From assembly GCA_041987205.1 (NCBI GenBank), contig JBHIWX010000129.1:1-9250 (forward strand): a stretch of DNA of 9,250 nucleotides. Reading direction: 5' to 3'. This document shows, piece after piece, positions 1-6,318 of the stretch (positions are counted from its first letter, which is position 1; each line of letters begins with the position of its first letter). The DNA comes from BOKV01 sp041987205 (GTDB taxonomy: Bacteria; Pseudomonadota; Alphaproteobacteria; Rhizobiales; Rhizobiaceae). The position numbers and the translations under genes are program-made. The notes beneath the pieces are model-generated. The model had not been told where the DNA came from and made no database searches. It saw only the letters and a program-made list of their open reading frames with translations.

Positions 1-148
1 CGGCTTCGTCGGATTTTTTTCGCCCGAGTCGGCTGCGGTGCTGTCGCGGTTCTATCCGTCGAGCGGGTGCGAAGTCGAGCTGAAGGCGATCCCGCCGTTC
101 TCGCTCGGCGGTCCGTGCGTGCCCCCTGCTGAGAGCTCGGCGAGGGCC
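1..148 (+). repeat. Left copy of 148-bp terminal direct repeat
   Basis: Bases 1-126 are identical to 9103-9228. Up to base 148 only two positions differ: T127 against G9229, and A143 against G9245. In the reading frame of the small gene here, the first is silent (proline) and the second changes arginine to glycine. The repeat carries coding sequence and has no inverted ends, so it is best read as the same genome position seen twice rather than as a transposon terminus. Confidence 0.95.
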
Positions 149-289
149 TCGGAAGTCGTAGGGTCGTATGTAACACCCTACTTTAGTCTCATGGTGAGAC
201 TTTTGGAGCTCTTGCGCGTCCGTCGCGCAGCTCTCACACCACCCTACTTTAGTCCAACGGATTGGACTCAAGGGGAGTCCGGCGAGTGA
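2..289 (+). CDS. Small hypothetical protein between gV and rep (5' end cut by window edge)
   Basis: This frame is open from the left edge and stops with TGA at 287-289, overlapping the GTG start of rep (GTGA, 286-289). The right-hand copy shows the missing start: a GTG at 9062, two bases after the gV stop, which would give 109 residues if the genome is circular. The protein is proline- and serine-rich, with a conserved-looking first half (FGFVGFFSPESAAVLSRFYP) and no membrane segment or motif I recognise. The last third is translated from the hairpin-rich DNA ahead of rep and contains the echo PYFS twice, 22 residues apart, because the DNA there is duplicated. The location matches that of small phage genes between gV and gII. 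The function is unknown, and the C-terminal part may be shaped more by DNA structure than by protein function. Confidence 0.6.
   Translation, partial: GFVGFFSPESAAVLSRFYPSSGCEVELKAIPPFSLGGPCVPPAESSARASEVVGSYVTPYFSLMVRLLELLRVRRAALTPPYFSPTDWTQGESGE
174..201 (+). repeat. Hairpin module A (copy 1 of 15-bp repeat plus hairpin)
   Basis: The 15-mer CACCCTACTTTAGTC occupies 174-188. Its last four bases open a perfect 7-bp hairpin: AGTCTCA (185-191), loop TGG, TGAGACT (195-201). The same arrangement recurs 66 bp downstream with a different but still self-complementary stem. Conserved entry sequence plus conserved pairing suggests a protein recognition site on single- or double-stranded DNA, for example part of the plus-strand origin recognised by Rep. 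The CTACTTTAG stretch loosely recalls the nick-site style of inoviral origins, but I cannot identify the nick. Confidence 0.6.
206..233 (+). other. Bulged hairpin between the two modules
   Basis: The stem pairs GAGCT (206-210) with AGCTC (229-233) and GCGCG (214-218) with CGCGC (224-228), with a CTT bulge on the left side and a TCCGT loop. It lies between modules A and B, so the stretch 185-268 can fold as three hairpins in a row. This is typical of inoviral origin or packaging regions. It lies within the small upstream ORF, so it would have to coexist with coding. Confidence 0.5.
240..268 (+). repeat. Hairpin module B (copy 2 of 15-bp repeat plus hairpin)
   Basis: The same 15-mer CACCCTACTTTAGTC lies at 240-254, again opening a perfect 7-bp hairpin: AGTCCAA (251-257), loop CGGA, TTGGACT (262-268). 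Compared with module A, stem positions 5-7 differ on both arms in a compensating way, so pairing is kept while sequence changes. It ends two bases before the purine-rich ribosome-binding site of rep. Confidence 0.6.
251..288 (+). promoter_or_regulatory. rep translation initiation region with competing hairpins
   Basis: The rep ribosome-binding site AGGGGAG lies at 271-277, eight bases before GTG 286. Two hairpins compete for the same bases. Module B pairs 251-257 with 262-268, leaving the ribosome-binding site free. Alternatively GGACTC (264-269) pairs with GAGTCC (275-280), which puts part of the ribosome-binding site in the loop and the rest in the stem. This would suit translational control of the initiator. 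In coliphage Ff, gene II translation is repressed by the gene V protein binding the gII leader; a similar role here is inference. Confidence 0.45.
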
Positions 290-1359
290 TTGACTGGCTC
301 ACCCTGCGGATTCCGCTCGACGTTTCCGGCCTCGGTCCGGAACTGTCGAAGCGCCTGCGCGAATCGATGAACACCGTTCATTGCTTCGACCCGGAGGGCG
401 TCGAGATGTGGCGCAAGGCCGTTGTCGATTTCGACAGCCTGCGCAGCGACACCCCCGGAATCTGCTGGATGACCCACAGCGACGGCGTACAGACCTGGCT
501 CGCGATCGGAGCCAGTCCCGCCAGCCTGGAACACGGCTGCAACGTCTTCGGCTCGGATGACATCGTGCATTGCGCCCGCGTGATCATCGATCACGCCGCC
601 AAGGCACTCTGCGCCGCTCTCCCGATGGTCCGCGCCTGGACCGTCCGACGGATCGACATCACCGAAAACTACCTGCTGCCGACCGCCGACGCGGTGAAGC
701 ACGCGCTTCGCGTCCTGCTTCAGACCGATGGCGGCCACCGCCGCGCGTCTAGCCCGAAATCGGGCGGCGACTCGGTCTATTGGAACCCCAAGTCAGTCCG
801 CTCGAAGGGCAAGGCCTACCACAAGGGCCCGCAGCTGCGCGCCCTCATGCGCAAAACCTCAGTCGCGATCAGCGACGCACAGCTTGAGATTGCCGACCGG
901 ATGCTCCGCCTGGAGCACACGCGCGGCGCTCAGTTCTTCCGCGATTTTGAAAAAGCCGGCCGGCACTGGTTTGACCTGTCCATCGAAGACCTACGGAAAT
1001 TCCATACAGATTTTTTCGGCCGGATGTTCGGCGAAGTAGAGGTGAAAGACATGAGCGACGTTCTTCCGCGCCTGCAGGCGCTCCAAGTTTCGCATGCGAA
1101 AACCGGCCACCCTGTGCCGATCTCTGAATCTAAAGCCCTTGGCGCGTTTCGCACGTGGTCACTCATCAAGACTCTCGGGTATGAGCAGGCCAAAGAGTCC
1201 ATGCCCCGTGCAACGTGGTTCCGACACGTCAAGCTCCTGCGCGCTGCAGGCCTTGGCGACATGGATATCTCCACCGCCGAAATCGTCCCGTTTCGCCGTC
1301 ACGTCGTCGTGATCGATGAGCCGGTCCGGTCGTGGGCTGACTGCAAGGTCGCGGCCTGA
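286..1359 (+). CDS. Phage replication initiation protein (gII/X family, rolling circle)
   Basis: This is a 357-residue protein with the opening residues IDWLTLRIPLD seen in inoviral gII-type initiators. These proteins nick the plus strand at the origin and start rolling-circle replication in the cytoplasm. Supporting motifs are RRIDITENY at about 121-129 (the R-hydrophobic-D core strand of the CRI-type domain) and KAYHKG at about 176-181, a YxKG motif expected around the catalytic region. The C-terminal third (about 285-345), with SMPRATWFRHVKLLRAAGL and a following D-I/D-V segment, looks like the helix-turn-helix-like gpX part. I chose GTG 286 rather than TTG 262 because a good ribosome-binding site (271-277) stands eight bases upstream and the family begins at this point. 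The start overlaps the upstream stop (GTGA) and the stop overlaps the next ATG (TGATG), indicating coupled translation. Length is normal for the family. The assignment of the nicking tyrosine is not certain. Confidence 0.88.
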   Translation: MIDWLTLRIPLDVSGLGPELSKRLRESMNTVHCFDPEGVEMWRKAVVDFDSLRSDTPGICWMTHSDGVQTWLAIGASPASLEHGCNVFGSDDIVHCARVIIDHAAKALCAALPMVRAWTVRRIDITENYLLPTADAVKHALRVLLQTDGGHRRASSPKSGGDSVYWNPKSVRSKGKAYHKGPQLRALMRKTSVAISDAQLEIADRMLRLEHTRGAQFFRDFEKAGRHWFDLSIEDLRKFHTDFFGRMFGEVEVKDMSDVLPRLQALQVSHAKTGHPVPISESKALGAFRTWSLIKTLGYEQAKESMPRATWFRHVKLLRAAGLGDMDISTAEIVPFRRHVVVIDEPVRSWADCKVAA

Positions 1360-1805
1360 TGCCGTACGCCGCCAACGGTCAATGCTTCGCCACGCTGGCT
1401 GAAGCCGTCGCAGTCGAGTGCGTACGCACCGGCGGCGGCTGCTATCAGGCCGGCTCGCGCTTGGTCGGCCACGTAGCCAGCACCGGCAAGGCCTACGTCC
1501 TGACCGGCGACACGCTGACCGTTCTTCCCGTTGCCCAGTGCTCGACCGTCACGGCGTCCTTCCCCGCGACCGTCGCCGGCAATCAGGTTTCTTCGCCCGT
1601 TCCGCAATGGGGTGCGGATGCCGGCGTCCTCGCTACGTGCTCCATCCAGCAGATACAGGTTCAAGGCGTCCCGAACATTCCGCCCAACTGGGCCGAAGTC
1701 TCCGCGTTCTGCTCGCTCGGCTTCGGCTTCACGTTCGCGGCCTACCTCTTTGCCCAGCCCTTCGGCGAGTTGATTCGGCTCGTCCGAAAGGCCCGTGGTT
1801 CATGA
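1359..1805 (+). CDS. Hypothetical six-cysteine single-pass membrane protein
   Basis: A 148-residue protein whose ATG overlaps the rep stop (TGATG). I do not recognise the family. It has six cysteines (9, 21, 28, 61, 94, 118), no clear cleavable signal peptide, and one hydrophobic segment at about 113-135 followed by a basic tail (RLVRKAR). The tail FGFTFAAYLFAQPFGELIRLVRK resembles the membrane helix and basic C-terminus of small inoviral coat proteins. If so, the cysteine-bearing domain would face the periplasm and the tail the cytoplasm, an orientation suited to a minor virion or assembly component. The position between rep and gVIII is where other phages carry gVII and gIX. A minor structural protein is therefore a reasonable guess, but no function is shown. 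Confidence 0.75.
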   Translation: MPYAANGQCFATLAEAVAVECVRTGGGCYQAGSRLVGHVASTGKAYVLTGDTLTVLPVAQCSTVTASFPATVAGNQVSSPVPQWGADAGVLATCSIQQIQVQGVPNIPPNWAEVSAFCSLGFGFTFAAYLFAQPFGELIRLVRKARGS

Positions 1806-1862
1806 ATTCGGCCATCGCCGATAACGGCCCGGCGTTTTCCGGGATTTTCAGGAGAAGCAACC
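1806..1862 (+). promoter_or_regulatory. Leader of the major coat gene with ribosome-binding site
   Basis: This short gap holds a strong ribosome-binding site, AGGAG at 1850-1854, eight bases before ATG 1863, fitting a highly expressed coat gene. Upstream is a small hairpin, CCCGG (1828-1832) with CCGGG (1839-1843), followed by ATTTT. It could be a weak attenuator or an mRNA-end stabilising stem. I see no clear promoter hexamers here. Confidence 0.45.
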
Positions 1863-2102
1863 ATGTTCAAGAACCGCTACAACCTGGCCCGCAAGTTCGG
1901 CGCCGTCGTCGCTCTGACCGCTCCGGTCGCTGCGTTCGCCACCTCCACGCCGACCACCGCCCAGGCGCTGGCGTCCGGCATCTCGTGGGCGGACGCCACG
2001 GCCGCCGTGCTGGTCGGCTCTGCCGCCATCATCGCCTTCCGCGTGCTCACGGTGGCCGCTGACATCGTGATCAAGCGTATTTCGCGGGCTGGCGGCAACT
2101 GA
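1863..2102 (+). CDS. Major coat protein precursor (pVIII-like)
   Basis: A 79-residue preprotein. Residues 1-26 form a leader: a basic start (FKNRYNLARK), a hydrophobic core, and an AFA cleavage site with predicted cut after residue 26. The mature product would be 53 residues, in the usual pVIII size range. It has an N-terminal polar segment (TSTPTTAQALASGISWADAT), a hydrophobic helix (about residues 46-66 of the precursor) and a basic end (IKRISR) that would face the packaged DNA. It inserts into the inner membrane and is added to the growing filament during export. A strong ribosome-binding site upstream and a strong terminator directly downstream match the high-expression arrangement of gVIII in other inoviruses. 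No similarity search was possible, but architecture and position are distinctive. Confidence 0.9.
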   Translation: MFKNRYNLARKFGAVVALTAPVAAFATSTPTTAQALASGISWADATAAVLVGSAAIIAFRVLTVAADIVIKRISRAGGN

Positions 2103-2111
2103 TGAATTCCC

Positions 2112-2137
2112 GGGGGCTTCGGCCCCCATTTTCTTTT
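2112..2137 (+). terminator. Rho-independent terminator after the coat gene
   Basis: The stem GGGGGC (2112-2117) and GCCCCC (2122-2127) closes a TTCG tetraloop and is followed by ATTTTCTTTT (2128-2137). It starts nine bases after the coat stop codon. A terminator after gVIII is a classic inoviral device to overproduce coat over downstream genes. Since no clear promoter follows, gIII to traX are probably fed by readthrough. Confidence 0.9.
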
Positions 2138-2151
2138 CGGGGGCGTGAATC

Positions 2152-2247
2152 GTGATCGCATGGAGCTTGTATGACTTTTGGAACGCGGCTGGCTTTCTGA
2201 CCGGCGTTTCTATGGCCTGGGCTGTTCTGATCGGGATGCGGACATGA
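2152..2247 (+). CDS. 31-residue hydrophobic peptide (possible pVII/pIX-like minor coat)
   Basis: GTG 2152 opens a 31-codon frame ending at TGA 2245-2247, which overlaps the gIII start in ATGA (2244-2247). The G-rich run GGGGG at 2139-2143 could serve as ribosome-binding site, eight bases upstream. The peptide is almost entirely one membrane helix (FLTGVSMAWAVLIGM) preceded by an aromatic polar start (WSLYDFWN) and ending in RT. Its size and makeup match pVII and pIX of Ff phages (33 and 32 residues), which cap the first-emerging end of the virion. The stop/start overlap with gIII supports real translation. It is short, so a chance ORF cannot be excluded. Confidence 0.6.
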   Translation: MIAWSLYDFWNAAGFLTGVSMAWAVLIGMRT

Positions 2248-3677
2248 AGCGCGCTGCCGTCTTCGTTGTCGTGCTCTTCGTCGCGGCGTCCGCTTTCGCG
2301 GTTCTTCCCGCCGCGCTGATAGTCGTTGAGGAAGCCGCCGTTGCCCTGGGTGGCGTTGTGCTCCGACAGGTTGGCAAAGAAGCCGTGGTGACGCTGGGCA
2401 CCGCCGCCAACGATGCGACCTGGGCGACTGCCGCCACGGTCGGCGGAAGCAGTTCCAGCATCGGTGCGAACTTGATTGCTTTCCTCGGCCTCGGCGCTCT
2501 CAGCAGCAGCACCGCCGATGAAAAGTATCAGGTGCCGTTGAAGGCCAATGTCTCGATGCCGAAGCCGCCCCTAACCGGCATGGGCACCGGCGTTCAATCG
2601 CCGCTGTCGCCTCTCGTGCGCTTCGGACCTTTGACCACCAGCTTGGACCGCTATGTCAGCAATGCCGGGCCGTTCGTGTATTTCACGACCACGGGACGCA
2701 TGACGGGCAGCGAGCTGGTGGCCGCTTATGCCGCCTGGAAGAATTCGTGCGTCACCAATGGCCCCTGCGCGGGTTACCAGTACCGTAATTTTCAGCTCGT
2801 TGTCCGTTCAGACCTCTACGCAGATGTGACCTACGGCGGCACGACATACGCCTTCAACAAGGCGGAAATCATGTTCGAGGCCAAGCACCCCAGCAGCACC
2901 GGCTTTTCCACTGGCAACGTCAGTGAAACGAAGTTCGTGCCGGTGCTGGTCGAGCCACCGGACGGCATCAAGCGATTTTCCTTCGCGAACGACAAATGGG
3001 CGCCGGATTCCAACGATCCCGACTGGACGGCAGCCGAACTCACCAGCACGCCCGCTTCTCGCGTTGCCATCCGTGGCACCAACGCAGCTGGCCAGGCCGT
3101 GCGCGTGGACGTGTCACTGGATGCTGCGAAGCAGGTCCAGATAAACGCGCTGACACAGGCAGAGCCGGACAAGGTCATTCACCGCAGCATCACCTTGAAC
3201 ACCACGCTTCAGCCTTCACAGGCCTCCCAGACCGTCACCAGCGGTGCCAACGTCAATACCTTCTACGAGACCTTTCCGGAGGCCAACCCTTCGACCGGCT
3301 CGCAGTCGGTCGCCGTCCAGTTCCCCGACGACTACGCGCGTCAGCCGACGCTGCAAAGCATCGACGCCAGTTCGACCGCCATCAAGAACGCGCTGACGCA
3401 GACGGTCGCAGCGCCCACACCGGCAGACAACACCAGCGATCTGAATCAGGCCCTTGGCTGGGGCGACACCTTTACATCAATCGTGGCTTGGCGCTTCCCC
3501 GCGCACGCCTCGACTTGCCCCGTGCTCGACTACGCCCAGGAGATCGGCGGGACCGATCTGCACGTCCGTATGGACAAGCACTGTGCGCTGATCGAAGACC
3601 ACCTCCGTGAACCGCTCGCGGCCGTAATGGCCATCGTCTGGCTGCTCGCCGGCTTCTTCATCGTCATGGAGGCCTGA
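2244..3677 (+). CDS. Adsorption / minor coat protein (pIII-like)
   Basis: A 477-residue protein placed between the coat gene and the pVI-like gene, where inoviruses encode the receptor-binding tip protein that attaches to pili and later closes the filament. Residues 1-19 form a signal peptide (MKRAAVFVVVLFVAASAFA), and residues about 456-474 form a C-terminal membrane anchor (PLAAVMAIVWLLAGFFIVM). Between them lies a large extracytoplasmic region rich in T, S, N and P with four cysteines (169, 175, 425, 447) that could make two disulphides. ATG 2244 is preferred over the TTG at 2178 because it gives the signal peptide exactly at the N-terminus and overlaps the preceding small ORF. The ribosome-binding site is poor, which fits coupling. 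Domain boundaries for receptor binding cannot be seen. The assignment rests on position and architecture, because these proteins diverge quickly. Confidence 0.82.
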   Translation: MKRAAVFVVVLFVAASAFAVLPAALIVVEEAAVALGGVVLRQVGKEAVVTLGTAANDATWATAATVGGSSSSIGANLIAFLGLGALSSSTADEKYQVPLKANVSMPKPPLTGMGTGVQSPLSPLVRFGPLTTSLDRYVSNAGPFVYFTTTGRMTGSELVAAYAAWKNSCVTNGPCAGYQYRNFQLVVRSDLYADVTYGGTTYAFNKAEIMFEAKHPSSTGFSTGNVSETKFVPVLVEPPDGIKRFSFANDKWAPDSNDPDWTAAELTSTPASRVAIRGTNAAGQAVRVDVSLDAAKQVQINALTQAEPDKVIHRSITLNTTLQPSQASQTVTSGANVNTFYETFPEANPSTGSQSVAVQFPDDYARQPTLQSIDASSTAIKNALTQTVAAPTPADNTSDLNQALGWGDTFTSIVAWRFPAHASTCPVLDYAQEIGGTDLHVRMDKHCALIEDHLREPLAAVMAIVWLLAGFFIVMEA

Positions 3678-3680
3678 TCC

Positions 3681-3965
3681 ATGCTCGGAATCTTTCAGCC
3701 TGTCATCGCCTTCCTGCTGCAGCACGTCGTGATCAAGTTCGGCGTGTTTGCCGCCCTGATCGCAGTGCTGTCCGTCCTTATGCCGATGGCTATGGCCCGC
3801 GTCGCGCCCTGGGTGTCGTCCTCGGCCTTCACATCTGCTTTCGCCGCGCTGCCGGCCGGTGTCTGGTACTGGATCGACCTGTTCCAGCTGGGGACCGGCC
3901 TCCCCATCATCCTCGCGGCCTACGTCGCCCGCTTCGTCATTCGGCGCCTTCCGGTGATCGGCTGA
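3681..3965 (+). CDS. Minor coat protein pVI-like (DUF2523-type)
   Basis: A 94-residue, very hydrophobic protein directly before zot, the place of gVI in Ff and of ace in CTXphi. It shows about three membrane segments (residues 5-20, 22-40 and 70-88) with arginines at the C-terminus (ARFVIRRLPVIG). The aromatic segment WYWIDLFQLGTGLPIILAAYVARF is typical of the DUF2523 family. With pIII it caps the trailing end of the virion and helps release from the membrane. GGAGG at 3668-3672 stands eight bases before the ATG. The stop overlaps the zot start (TGATG). Confidence 0.85.
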   Translation: MLGIFQPVIAFLLQHVVIKFGVFAALIAVLSVLMPMAMARVAPWVSSSAFTSAFAALPAGVWYWIDLFQLGTGLPIILAAYVARFVIRRLPVIG

Positions 3966-5089
3966 TGGCGATCAAGGTTGCGACCGGCCTGCAGGGCCAC
4001 GGCAAGACGTACGAAACCGTCTTGCACGCGATCTGCCCGGCCATCAAACAGGGCCGGCGCGTCGTCACCAACGTCGCCGGCCTCGATTACGAAAAGATCG
4101 TGGCGTATGTCTCGCCGGACGAGGCGCCTGCGGGGGACCCCGCTTCGGGAGAAGCGGGGGTGCAGGCCCCGAAGGCCGGCGTCATCGTTTCGGTTACGAG
4201 AAAGCAGATTCGGGCCGACGACTTCTTCCCGCGCCTGGACGATGATGGCCATTACGACCCAAGCTTTGAATCCCTTGTCATGCCGGGTGATCTCGTCGTA
4301 CTCGATGAGGCCTGGGCGATCTGGGGCGACGCCAAGAGCGTGAAGCCGACCGACATGGCCTTCCTTCGGGAGCATCGTCATTTCACCCACCCGGATACCG
4401 GCGTCACCTGCGATCTGATCCTGATCACCCAGGACATCAGCGACCTTGCGCGCAGCGTCCGGAGCGTCGTCGAGATGACGACGCTCTGCTACAAGCCGAA
4501 GGAAATCGGCATCACGTCGGCCTACATCGTCGATCTGTACCAGGGCGCCAAGCTGCACCGCACGCGGCGCATCAGCACGCACCGGTATTTCTACAAGCCG
4601 GAGGTCTTCGAGCTCTATTCGAGCTACAGCGGCAAGAAGGCAAAGGAAGTCGGCGTCGATGGCCGGCAGAACATGTTTTCCGGTCCCGGCCTTCGCATGA
4701 AGCTCGCTCTCGCCCTTCTCATCCTTATCGGCGCCTGCTGGTGGGTGCTGCGCTTCTTCAATCCTGATCGCGTCAAAGGTCCGGTCGTCGAAGAGCCCGC
4801 TGCGGCCACGCCTGCCGCCCCTTCCGCTGCTGCCGCGTCTCCGGTCCAGACCGTTGTTCAGTCTGCAAAGCCGGCCGCCACAGCCCGCAACGTCGGCTTC
4901 ATTCGCATCGGCGATCGAATGGTGTTCGTCATCGAGACCGAAGCCGGCCGCTACCGCTACCAAGAGAACCCGGAGGCCTTCATGGTCAATGCGCACACGT
5001 CGAACATCCAGTTCGAGGGCCAGACCCTCACGCCATGGCAGGGAGGCCGCGCGGGCGGTGGTGGTCTGTTCGGAGGGCTGTCCAAATGA
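3965..5089 (+). CDS. zot: Zot-domain assembly ATPase (pI-like)
   Basis: A 374-residue inner-membrane motor that uses ATP to drive extrusion of the filament. Walker A is GLQGHGKT (residues 8-15) and Walker B is DLVVLDEAW (109-117), followed by REHRHF (135-140) and LILITQDISDLARSVRS (151-167), all hallmarks of the Zot family. One membrane helix lies at about 245-265, then an Ala/Pro-rich linker (274-305) and a small periplasmic domain ending in a glycine-rich tail (GGRAGGGGLFGG), the arm expected to touch the secretin. Orientation is cytoplasmic ATPase, periplasmic C-terminus. Residues about 54-71 are encoded by a strong DNA hairpin that looks like an in-frame insertion into a surface loop. The gene overlaps pVI and the secretin by one and four bases. 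The 'toxin' name comes from the CTXphi member; nothing here indicates toxicity. Confidence 0.95.
   Translation: MAIKVATGLQGHGKTYETVLHAICPAIKQGRRVVTNVAGLDYEKIVAYVSPDEAPAGDPASGEAGVQAPKAGVIVSVTRKQIRADDFFPRLDDDGHYDPSFESLVMPGDLVVLDEAWAIWGDAKSVKPTDMAFLREHRHFTHPDTGVTCDLILITQDISDLARSVRSVVEMTTLCYKPKEIGITSAYIVDLYQGAKLHRTRRISTHRYFYKPEVFELYSSYSGKKAKEVGVDGRQNMFSGPGLRMKLALALLILIGACWWVLRFFNPDRVKGPVVEEPAAATPAAPSAAAASPVQTVVQSAKPAATARNVGFIRIGDRMVFVIETEAGRYRYQENPEAFMVNAHTSNIQFEGQTLTPWQGGRAGGGGLFGGLSK
4126..4167. repeat. Palindromic element inside zot
   Basis: The inner stem CCCCGCTTC (4138-4146) pairs perfectly with GAAGCGGGG (4151-4159) around a GGGA loop. The outer stem GCCTGC (4126-4131) pairs with GCAGGC (4162-4167), with unpaired bases between. 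The coded residues (APAGDPASGEAGVQAP) are low-complexity, as expected of a loop insertion that leaves the ATPase fold intact. It could be a small palindromic insertion, an mRNA structure, or a packaging-type hairpin on the virion strand. Confidence 0.6.
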
Positions 5090-6318
5090 TCCGCGCGTTT
5101 CTGCTCGCGCTGCTCGTATGGTCCGCCCCGATCTTCGCCGCGGACGCCGTGACGCTGCAGTTCGATGAAATTAGGATCGCGCCGCTTGCCCGGATCGTTC
5201 TCGGCGATGTCCTGCAGGTTGGCTATGTCCTGGACGCGGATGTGCTGAAGGATGACGCGCCCATCACCATCAAGACATCGGCCGTCACCAAGGCGAACGC
5301 CTTCGACTGGCTGCAGACCGTCGTTCAGCCCTACGGCTACACCCTCACACGTGACCGCTACGGCGTCCGACTGGCGAAGGGCGTCAAGGCGTCGGAGGAT
5401 CTCGAATCCTTCTTCTACCGTCCGCGCTTCAGGTCGTTCGGCTACATCATCGAGCTCGTGCGTCCGTTCTTCCCGCGCGGTCAGTGGTCCTTTGAGCGTG
5501 CCGCCACGGTACCCGGTGGCGTGCCGAATGCCGGCGGTGCCGCTGAGAAGCCGCCGGCGGGCATGGGTGCAGCCATCGGCCGAATTGACACGGACGCCTT
5601 CGTGTATCAATCCATGCCGGCCGACGTGCGCCGGCTTCGCGAGTTTCTGGCCCAGGTCGATACCCGGACACCGGAAGTGGTGATCCGCGCAGCGGTGTAT
5701 GAGGTGAGCCACATTCAGCGGGATTCGTCCGGCGTGAGCCTGGCGGTGTCGCTCTTGAATGACCGCCTCGGCCTGAATCTCGGTAAGCCGGTGTCCGGCG
5801 CCTGGTCGGCCTCGCTGAACATCGCCGGCATCCAGGCGGCGTTCGCTGCCCTGTCGAGCGACACCCGGTTCAAGTCCCTGAGCCGGCCGGAGCTCCGCGT
5901 CGCCTCCGGCGCGACCGGCCGCGTAACGGTCGGCGCTGACGTGCCGGTCCTCGGTGCCGTCACCACGGCCGGCAATGGCACGGTTACCCAGTCCGTCGAA
6001 TATCGCGCCTCCGGCGTCATCCTCGATGTGTCGCCCGTGGTGCTCGATTCCATCATTGAGCTGAAGGTGAGGCAGGAAAGCTCTTCCTTTGTCCAGACCT
6101 CTACCGGCGTCAATCAGTCGCCCACGCTGCTCAAGCGCGCGGTCGAAACCCGCGTCCAGGTCGAGCCGGGTTCGCTGGTGGTGTTCGGTGGCCTGCAGGA
6201 AACGCGGACCGGCGACGATGCCAGCGGCTGGTCATTCGTCCCGGACTGGCTGAAGGCCAAGACCCGCGACAGCAGCGAAACCGAGCTCGTTCTGGTCCTT
6301 CACGTGGAGTCCATCTGA
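5086..6318 (+). CDS. Outer-membrane secretin (pIV-like, GspD/PilQ family)
   Basis: A 410-residue preprotein that forms the multimeric outer-membrane pore through which the filament leaves. A signal peptide covers about residues 1-18 (FLLALLVWSAPIFA, cut near A18). The N0/N1-type periplasmic domains run to about 195, with a glycine/proline-rich spacer at 143-163. The secretin core occupies about 255-410: RFKSLSRPELRVASG, GADVPVLGAV (283-292), the strand SGVILDVSPVV (309-319), and the family signature VEPGSLVVFGGLQ (359-371). It ends in ETELVLVLHVESI, the usual C-terminal strand. Many inoviruses lack their own secretin and borrow a host type II secretion one, so the phage-encoded copy is notable. 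ATG 5086 overlaps the zot stop (ATGA) with GGAGG just upstream; a longer frame back to 5035 lacks a leader and was not used. Confidence 0.93.
   Translation: MIRAFLLALLVWSAPIFAADAVTLQFDEIRIAPLARIVLGDVLQVGYVLDADVLKDDAPITIKTSAVTKANAFDWLQTVVQPYGYTLTRDRYGVRLAKGVKASEDLESFFYRPRFRSFGYIIELVRPFFPRGQWSFERAATVPGGVPNAGGAAEKPPAGMGAAIGRIDTDAFVYQSMPADVRRLREFLAQVDTRTPEVVIRAAVYEVSHIQRDSSGVSLAVSLLNDRLGLNLGKPVSGAWSASLNIAGIQAAFAALSSDTRFKSLSRPELRVASGATGRVTVGADVPVLGAVTTAGNGTVTQSVEYRASGVILDVSPVVLDSIIELKVRQESSSFVQTSTGVNQSPTLLKRAVETRVQVEPGSLVVFGGLQETRTGDDASGWSFVPDWLKAKTRDSSETELVLVLHVESI

Noticed and set aside
1828..1848. Hairpin CCCGG/CCGGG followed by ATTTT as a terminator before gVIII
   Set aside because: Only five base pairs and a short T-run directly ahead of the coat ribosome-binding site; a real terminator there would block coat expression. 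Kept only as a leader feature.
2178..2243. Upstream TTG extension of the pIII-like gene
   Set aside because: It would bury the signal peptide 22 residues inside; ATG 2244 gives a proper leader and overlaps the preceding small ORF.
3920..4996. Long minus-strand frame (358 codons) opposite zot
   Set aside because: Shadow of the GC-rich zot gene; composition is Arg/Asp/Gly-rich without domain motifs, while the plus strand has full Zot motifs.
4957..5712. Minus-strand frame opposite the secretin start
   Set aside because: Antisense to the zot end and secretin, no recognisable motif; the secretin reading is strongly supported.
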